From Halichoerus grypus (taxonomy: Eukaryota; Chordata; Mammalia; Carnivora; Phocidae): a stretch of 64,000 nt of DNA. This document shows positions 57,375 through 64,000 of this stretch, piece after piece (position 1 is the stretch's first letter; each line of letters begins with the position of its first letter). Under the pieces are notes generated by a model. That model had not been told where the DNA came from, did no database searches, and saw only the letters and a program-made list of their open reading frames with translations. Location of the stretch: NCBI RefSeq assembly GCF_964656455.1, contig NC_135720.1, positions 53,904,598-53,968,597 of the forward strand, written 5' to 3'. The position numbers were made by a program, and so were the translations under genes.

Positions 57375-57835
57375 ATACTGTGTTGCTATATCTTTTCTGG
57401 AAAGAACTTTATCAATATATACCAAGAGACTTAAAGATTCATAACTTTTGATCAGATTATTACACTTGTGGGAATACATTGACAAAAAAATCATTTGAGC
57501 AAGGTTACATAAACATATGAATTGTAGTATTATGTACAATTTATGACAAAATAAAAAATATTCTGAATATTCAAATTGACTCAAATTGCTGAATAGATTA
57601 TTATATGGCCACATGATATGAGTATTTAGGGGCCAATACAAGTTTTTAAATAAGTGTGATAGGAGAGAATGCCCGTGATATACCACTGGATGAAAACAGC
57701 AGGATGCAAAACTGCTATGACATGATTTCATTTGTGTTCTTTTTACAACTACTAAAAATGCCCTGTCTTTAATATAAAAGAAAAACTCTAAAACAATTAG
57801 AAGGGATATCTGAATGTTGATTCCCAATTATATTC
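57375..57835 (+). repeat. Old L1 3' region, plus
   Basis: CATAACTTTTGATCAGATTA, GTAGTATTATGTACAATTTA, GAATAGATTATTATATGGCC and ATATCTGAATGTTGATTCCC resemble the sense 3' part of an L1M element. Confidence 0.55.
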
Positions 57836-59544
57836 CTCTAATTAGTCTTAATGAAGTCAACAGTTTGGTCATAAATTACAATTAATTATAATCCTCATCT
57901 GACACACACCCACTGGTCCATATGTTGGGCCTCTTAGTCAACCAAATGTGACAGCCTTTGAAAATTGATTTAGCTAAAAAACATGCAATAGACACAAAAT
58001 GACAGACACCCAGGAAATCTGAAAAGATAATCGTTAAAAACAAATTGAGGGGAGGTGAGATGGAAGAATTGCATTAAATCTGTTTTCCCATTTTTCTCCT
58101 TCCTTCAAGCATAAATTAATCCAATCACAGCCCATAAATAGCTTAGAGAAAATTTTAAGGTGAAAAAACATACACAGGGCTTTAGAAGCCAATTCCTTCT
58201 TTCCCGTTCTGCTCGCTAAGGCAACCCTTTCCACTGAAGTCAGACAACCCGTTAAGAGTGCAGCACACAAGAGTGCATTTTTTTTATCCAGCAGAAATAT
58301 TTAGCTTGGCTGTCTGCCAGGGAATGCTGGAAGAACGGACTGAATTAGGGGATTTACCTTCCACGTGTTTGGCACGCGTCATTTAGAGTATATGAGAAGC
58401 TGGTCTCTCTTTCCTCCAGGGTACCAGAGCAGTGGAGAGGGGCTGCCAGACTAAGGAAGAGTAATGTCACTGCGTACATCATTAAGAGACATGTGATCTG
58501 AATTTACAAATTAGGCATTTTACTCAGGTTCCAGTTTGCTTTCTTTCCATGAGTGATACAGTTACAAAAGGGCATTCTAGCTATCTATCACTACCAGAAG
58601 AAAAACCCTATAATATTTTCCCTAAATTCTAAAGATGATTCCATTTTTCCCCCTCTTAACACCACTTTGGAGCTGCCTAAGTCTATATGCAATTTCAGAT
58701 AACCTTGATTAAAAAGAAACTCTGCATCATAAGGCAGTTTTAGCATCTTCTTTTATGCATTAGGAAGAGCTGTTATTTTGTTTATTTTAAACATACGCTA
58801 TTGAAAGTTTTATATAATCGAGTCCCTGGATTTGTGTATGTTTTAAGTTTTTTCATTGGTTGAACCCTATGCTAAGCTACTAACCACCTCGTAGACTCTA
58901 GATGCTGGAAGAGCCCCTATAGATCATCTTCTCCTCCATTTTATGAGAGAGGCTAAGAGACCCACCAGAGGTGGCAGCTGGTGGAGGCAAAACTGGTGCC
59001 AGGTTTGAAGTCTTTACCTCCACGTGCCTGTGGGATTTCTGCAACCCCACCTGCCAGCCCATCAGGCACCAAGATCAGTAAGTGATGGAAAGTCACTTGC
59101 TGTTGAGGAAGGCACTGTCTATGCTGACAAAACCATGGCCAAAGATGGGGATATACTACAGCCTCCAAATGGAGAAAGTTCATCAAGAACAAATTCCTAA
59201 AGAAACTGCCTATTTTCACCCGAACACAAACTAGAGAAGATAATGTCAGTTTCTTTTTGAGGGAAAAGAACATGCCTGTTTGTCTTCTCTTTGCAGGTGG
59301 TGACATGAGGCTGTCATCATATCTAGCTAGAGTTGGAAAGGTTACCCCAAGACTGCACTATGTTTCCAGGCCAGGATATCCATCTCTTGGCCCAAACCCC
59401 CAGCTTGGTACAGCGTGTTCAATAACAGCATTCAATTATATGACTATGGATGGGAGAGAAAAACTTCAGTCATGCTTTAAAGCAATGCATGAGTTGAAGT
59501 GGGAGAGGATTCTATAAACGCAAACTTAAATGACTTTGCATTTA

Positions 59545-59705
59545 GGGGCGCCTGGGTGGCACAGGTAAGCAGCTGACTCTTGATTTTGGCTCAGGTCATG
59601 ATCTCAGGGTCATGAGATCAAGCTCCGCACTGGGCTCCGCATTTGGCATGGAGCCAACTTAAGATTCTCTCTCTCTCCCTCTCCCTCTGTCTCCCACTGC
59701 CCCCC
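59545..59705 (+). repeat. Older CAN-SINE subtype, plus
   Basis: GGGGCGCCTGGGTGGCACAG followed by CTCTTGATTTTGGCTCAGG and a CT-rich end. This subtype is shared by cats and caniforms, hence older than the other copies. There is no clear poly-A; old L1 sequence follows. Confidence 0.88.
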
Positions 59706-59749
59706 CTGCCCCGTCCGGCGCTCTCCCCATCACTTATTCAACCCATCCC

Positions 59750-60415
59750 TCGCCCACCTCCCCTCTGGTAACCATCAGTTTGTTCTCTATAGTTAAGAGA
59801 AATTTGCCATTTTAACCATTTTTAACTAAACAGTTCAGTGGCATTAATTGCATTCACCCTGTTGTACGACCATCACCAGTATCTAGTTCCACAATGTTTT
59901 CATCACTTGAGACAAACTCTGTACATTTTAAACAGTAACTTCCCATTCTCCTCTCTACTGCCCTCCCCCAGCCTCTGATAACCTCTATTCTACTTTCTGT
60001 CTTTATGAATTTTCCCATTCTAGGTTCCTATATGAGTGGATAACACAAAATTTATCCTCCTGTGTCTGGCTTATTTCATTTACCATAATGTCTTCAGGGC
60101 TCATCCACATGTAATATGTGTCAGAACTTCATTCTTTTCATGGCTAATATTCCATTGTACAGATGGACCACATTTTGTTTACTCATCTGCCATACCCATC
60201 TATCCATATACCATCTGTATATGACATTTTGTTTATTCATCTGTTGATGGACACTTGAGTTGTTTCTACCTTTGGACCGTGGTGAGTAACGCTGCTCTGA
60301 ACATTGACATACAAGGATCTGTTTTGAGTCCTTGTTTGCAATTCTTGTGGGTATATATCTAGGAATAGAATTGCTGAGTTATACGGTAATTCTCTGTCTA
60401 GCTTTTTGAGGAAGA
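59750..60415 (-). repeat. L1 3' region, minus
   Basis: CCCTCTGGTAACCATCAG, AATATTCCATTGTACAGATG, CATCTGTTGATGGACACTTG, GGGTATATATCTAGGAATAG and TTGCTGAGTTATACGGTAAT are diagnostic reverse complements of the L1M 3' end. No ORF survives. Confidence 0.8.
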
Positions 60416-61145
60416 AAACTCACATACATTTTAATACAGAAATTACACTTGTAGGAGTTTATTCTAAGGAGGTAATTGTGGATACCCCCAGAGAACTATC
60501 TACTAGGTTATTGATCATAAGCACTGTTTCTAATATTGAAAAATTGGAAACAAACCAAATGATTAGTGATATAGAATAGGTTAAATGTATAATTTATACA
60601 AACAAGTTGTATGAGGTTGTTCATGTTAGTGGTTAAAAGAATTGGCTCCAAAGTCATCCTGTCTCTACTATTTACATGCTGTCTGACTTTAGGCAACTTA
60701 ATTACCTTCTCTACTTCTCAAATTCTTCATCAGCAAAATGGAGATAATAATTGCACTAAATTCATTGGGAGATTATAAGACTAAGTCAGTTAATACACAT
60801 GAAACATCAAAAAAGGGCCTGGCACATAGAATGTGCTTTAAAAATGTCCACATGTATGGTTAGAATACTTTACAATAAGCATGTCCTTATTTTATAATAA
60901 ATAAGAGTGTTGCAGAAGATATGTTAAAATGGAGGAAATATCTGGATTTATAGCTGACATTACTATAATGATTTTTAGTGAAAATGTGTGTGTGTATCTC
61001 CAGAAAAAAAAGATTAGAAATATATACGCAAAATATTAATAATCAATTGTAACTAGGGGGTAGAAATATTATGCACTTTTTTCTTTTCTGCATTTTTCAA
61101 ATATTTAAGAATCAATATTACTTTTATAATCAGAAAAGGAGTTAA
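60416..61145 (+). repeat. L1 3' end, plus, interrupted by a MIR
   Basis: GAAATTACACTTGTAGGAGT and CATAAGCACTGTTTCTAATA before the MIR, and TTTCTTTTCTGCATTTTTCA with ATTACTTTTATAATCAG after it, form the sense end of an old L1. It is back-to-back with the preceding minus-strand L1. Confidence 0.65.
60615..60850 (+). repeat. MIR, plus, well preserved
   Basis: GTTAGTGGTTAAAAGAATTG, GGCTCCAAAGTCATCC, AAAATGGAGATAATAATTGC, GTTAATACACATGAAAC and GCCTGGCACATAGAATGTG match MIR from end to end. Confidence 0.85.
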
Positions 61146-62434
61146 AAATTAGATAGGAGAGGAGCAGAAAAATGCTATTTTTTTGAACACCTATCACATT
61201 TTTAATTTGGATTCCTAAAATCAGAGCGATTCTGTTGTTGTCATCAGAAATTCTGGATTCTAAAATGCAACCTGCTTTGAGGGACAATGATGAAGCAGAA
61301 AATTCTCCTTCATAAAACTGCCTATTTGGTTAAAATTTTATTTAAAATCTTTTTTAAAATCTGGTAATCATCTTTGATGGTAAAGTTCTAAGACTACTTA
61401 ACTAAGCCCTCCTCCCAGTTCCCTCCCACCTTCGACATGATCAGCTAGCTCCTGTCCAACAGTGTGATGAATTAAATGTATGACAGATATGACAGGTGAG
61501 GAGTGCATGGAGGGGCTTAACCAGCAGGGATAAGATAAAGCCCCCATTTACGAACAAAGCCCCCACCAAAGCTTGCCCATTAACGACCATGAACAGAATC
61601 TCTTCATTTGTCCCATTTGGAAGGAGCAAGTGGAAACCACAGACAATGTGTGGTTACACAGGGTGGCGTTTCTCCAAGGGTCTCTCAGCTAACTAATTGA
61701 AAATCCTTGATTTTCTGCTAAATACGCCTGAAAGACAGAGTCAGCTTTCCACGGGTATGAGCAAGGCTGCCTTTCAATGCTATAGTAATACAATAGACTT
61801 AAATTTACAGCTGGACTAAGTGGAATTACTGTATATAAACCATAATATCTATCCGCAGGGATCCAGCTAAGCCCTAGAGAGACAAGTCCAGCAGGGCAAA
61901 TCCAAGGAATTTTGGAAGTCAATCCATTAGGATTATCAAGCGGCCCCTGATTTTGGAAGTCATGGGCTCAATCTATGGAAGCAATGAAGTCTCAATCTTC
62001 TTTTATCCTAACCTCTTATCTGAAGGTCTATTGACCCGGTTTTTATTTAAAATAAACTGATAAACTACAGATGACATTATAATTATATTCTACAATATTG
62101 GCATGGCATTACTGGGCAGGCAGCCTAATCACATATGAACTTTAGTGTAGTCATTAAAAACATACTTTTGAAAACTATTTGCATAGCAAAAGTGTAGCCC
62201 TCTTAACACATAACCACAATAACCTGAACATGCTGCTGATGATACATGATGCTCACAATGCACATGAGAAAAACTGGACTGCTGGTTATGATCTCCTCCC
62301 TCAAGGCTTTCAGCCACCTTTCATTTCAGCATAACAACACAAGGCTTTGTAAAAGGAGCGAAATTATAGGATGCTCTTCGAAAACGTACTGTCTTTGCGG
62401 TCTAGCTCTTGTAGATTGCTTTGTGTGGGGACAG

Positions 62435-62485
62435 GTCTATACACAGTAGATACTCAAAAACTACTCATTGAATAAATGACATATA
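62435..62485 (+). repeat. L2/MIR-like 3' end, plus
   Basis: ACAGTAGATACTCAAAAACT followed by ATTGAATAAATGACA resembles the L2/MIR terminus. Confidence 0.45.
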
Positions 62486-62679
62486 AGTTTAACAAAAAAA
62501 TTTCTAAAGCTATAGACATCCTCGTGGCACTCTGGAGATAAGAATAAACTGGATGGGAGTCCTTGACCATTCCTGCAGTCTGGGCAAGTTTAGTCACATT
62601 AACAGCAGCTATGGCTGGCAGAGGTCCTGCTAAAGATGAGTTTAAAAAAAAAAAAATAGCAGGGAGTGTCTTCTCTCTT

Positions 62680-62765
62680 CTACAGGTGAGGAAACAGCAA
62701 TTCAGTGAAGCAACTGCCCCAAGAGCAGTTCAGTGACTGGGCTGAGAACCTACCCAAACCTGGGA
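62680..62765 (-). repeat. MIR fragment, minus
   Basis: CTACAGGTGAGGAAACAGC, CAGTGAAGCAACTGCCCCAA and GACTGGGCTGAGAACCTACC follow the reverse complement of MIR. Confidence 0.5.
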
Positions 62766-64000
62766 GGCACCGAAGGCTCTTTCCCTCTGCTGTCCCTCTC
62801 ACTGCACCCCAGTGGACAGTTTCTGGATCAGTGCAAGCTTTTATTTCGAATCTGTGAGAACTCTGGCTAAGTGAGCATTCTTTCCTCCTCACTAAGGAGA
62901 ACCAGCTCTGGGGACATCTGAAATAGCAGGCCCCAACTTACGCGTACACTGCCAGGAAAACTGGACAGAGGGTTTTCCTGCACACAGAGGTCAGGGTCCC
63001 CTGGTGCCACCTGCCCGTGCTCAGACGACAAGGGCTCGCTCTTGCACCGCTTTCTTCTTCCAGTTTCACACAGGAGGACAGTGACTCAGATGTTCCTCAA
63101 AACAGCAGATTCAAATCATTTGTTAAGTACTCCTCAGCTCTCTGTACTTGGACCCATTGTAAAACCATCCGCCTGTATTTCAACAGCCAGTGACACCTTC
63201 CCTGCTAGTGAAGCATCTCACCAGCAACCGGGGGGAGTGATCGCGGGCGGAGTCCTGTGAATTGGTCTGGGTTTCGTCCGTCTACGGCTCAACACCTCCA
63301 GAGGACACTGTGCAGAAGAGCCAGAGACACTGAGGCAAGCCTCCTTTGGGCCTTATCTGCATGACAATACTTAACTTTCACCACCCTGGCTGGCCTTGCA
63401 GAAGAAATAGTCACACTCAATTACCGTCTCTTTCTCCTAGACAACTACTGTTTAATCCTACCCCCAGCTGATGTTAACTGCTGGAAAACACAGTGCTATT
63501 TTTAGACAGGACAGTGATTTCTCCCTTTCATCTGAGAGAAATGTACTTCCTCTTGCAGTCGGGTCCATCCCTGCTGGATTTGGGGTAAAATTTTAAAATG
63601 AGGGCATTACTACCCTTTGCCAAGTGAGTTCTCTGAGACAGTTTTAAATACAAAGCCCCCTCTACACCGTGCTCTGTTAAAATGTAGAAGTAAACATAGT
63701 ATACACTAAATCCCCACCAGCCACACTCTTGACACAAGGACAGAAGATAATTCACTTTAAATAAGACTAGCCCACGAGAGGGAAATTAACCAAAATAACA
63801 AAAAAGCTTTTTGATACATTTCTGTTTCCTACTCTCCTCTTCTCAGCTTATCCTCACTCCATCTTTTAAATCTCAGACTAACAAACGATTTGATCAAGAG
63901 CTTGATTCAGCATGTAGAAAACTTAAAATGGAATTTCCAGAATTGACTAATAAATATTTCTCGGTTGATCATAATGCCTTTCTTTTGTATTTTTTCTAAC

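Larger units (their letters stand above)
55251..59544. other. Upstream gene-free DNA
   Basis: Apart from the MER5A-like and L1 remnants, no gene or regulatory element could be recognised. Confidence 0.7.
61146..64000. other. Upstream gene-free DNA at the window end
   Basis: No gene recognised; MIR/L2-type ends only. Confidence 0.7.

Noticed and set aside
58958..58985. CTCF-like palindrome CCACCAGAGGTGGCAGC
   Set aside because: It aligns to the consensus only with an inserted base in either orientation.

Overview
The window is nuclear DNA from a carnivoran mammal. It is full of tRNA-Lys-derived CAN-SINEs of the form that opens GGGGCGCCTGGGTGGCTCAG and ends in a CT-rich tract, AAATAAATAAA and a poly-A tail. 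This form is typical of arctoid caniforms (bears, seals, mustelids and relatives) and differs from the dominant dog SINE. Old MIR, L2, L1 and MER5-like remnants and microsatellites fill much of the rest. The species is inferred only from repeat type.

One protein-coding gene is present: PRDM1 (BLIMP-1), complete, on the minus strand. Seven coding exons run from the start codon near 41646 to the stop at 21756-21758. All twelve splice sites are GT/AG and the reading frame closes exactly, giving 818 residues against 825 in human. The protein has an acidic N-terminus, a PR (SET-like) domain over exons 2-4, a long proline/serine-rich region in the GC-rich exon 5, and five zinc fingers across exons 5-7. 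The short alternative first exon of the beta isoform (codons M-E-K followed by a splice donor) is also intact in intron 3, at 29955-29963. The 3' UTR extends to about 19320.

Layout: 1-19320 is intergenic DNA downstream of PRDM1 (in human the next gene on that side is ATG5, which is not reached here). It holds repeats, a tiny U2 snRNA retro-fragment with target-site duplication, a 17-bp inverted repeat and a perfect YY1-type motif. 19320-about 41895 is PRDM1 with its introns. 41880-42180 is a CpG-rich, TATA-less promoter with a GC box. 42180-64000 is upstream gene-free DNA with a near-perfect Maf recognition element about 2 kb upstream of the start codon, a 34-bp tandem duplication, several young SINEs (one pair nested head-to-head) and old LINE debris.

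No prokaryote-type system, CRISPR array, intact mobile-element ORF or second gene is supported. Points worth a second look are regulatory and evolutionary: start-codon choice and uORFs, the beta promoter, microRNA sites, the BACH2/AP-1-type element, GC-biased drift of exon 5, and unusual retro-insertions.
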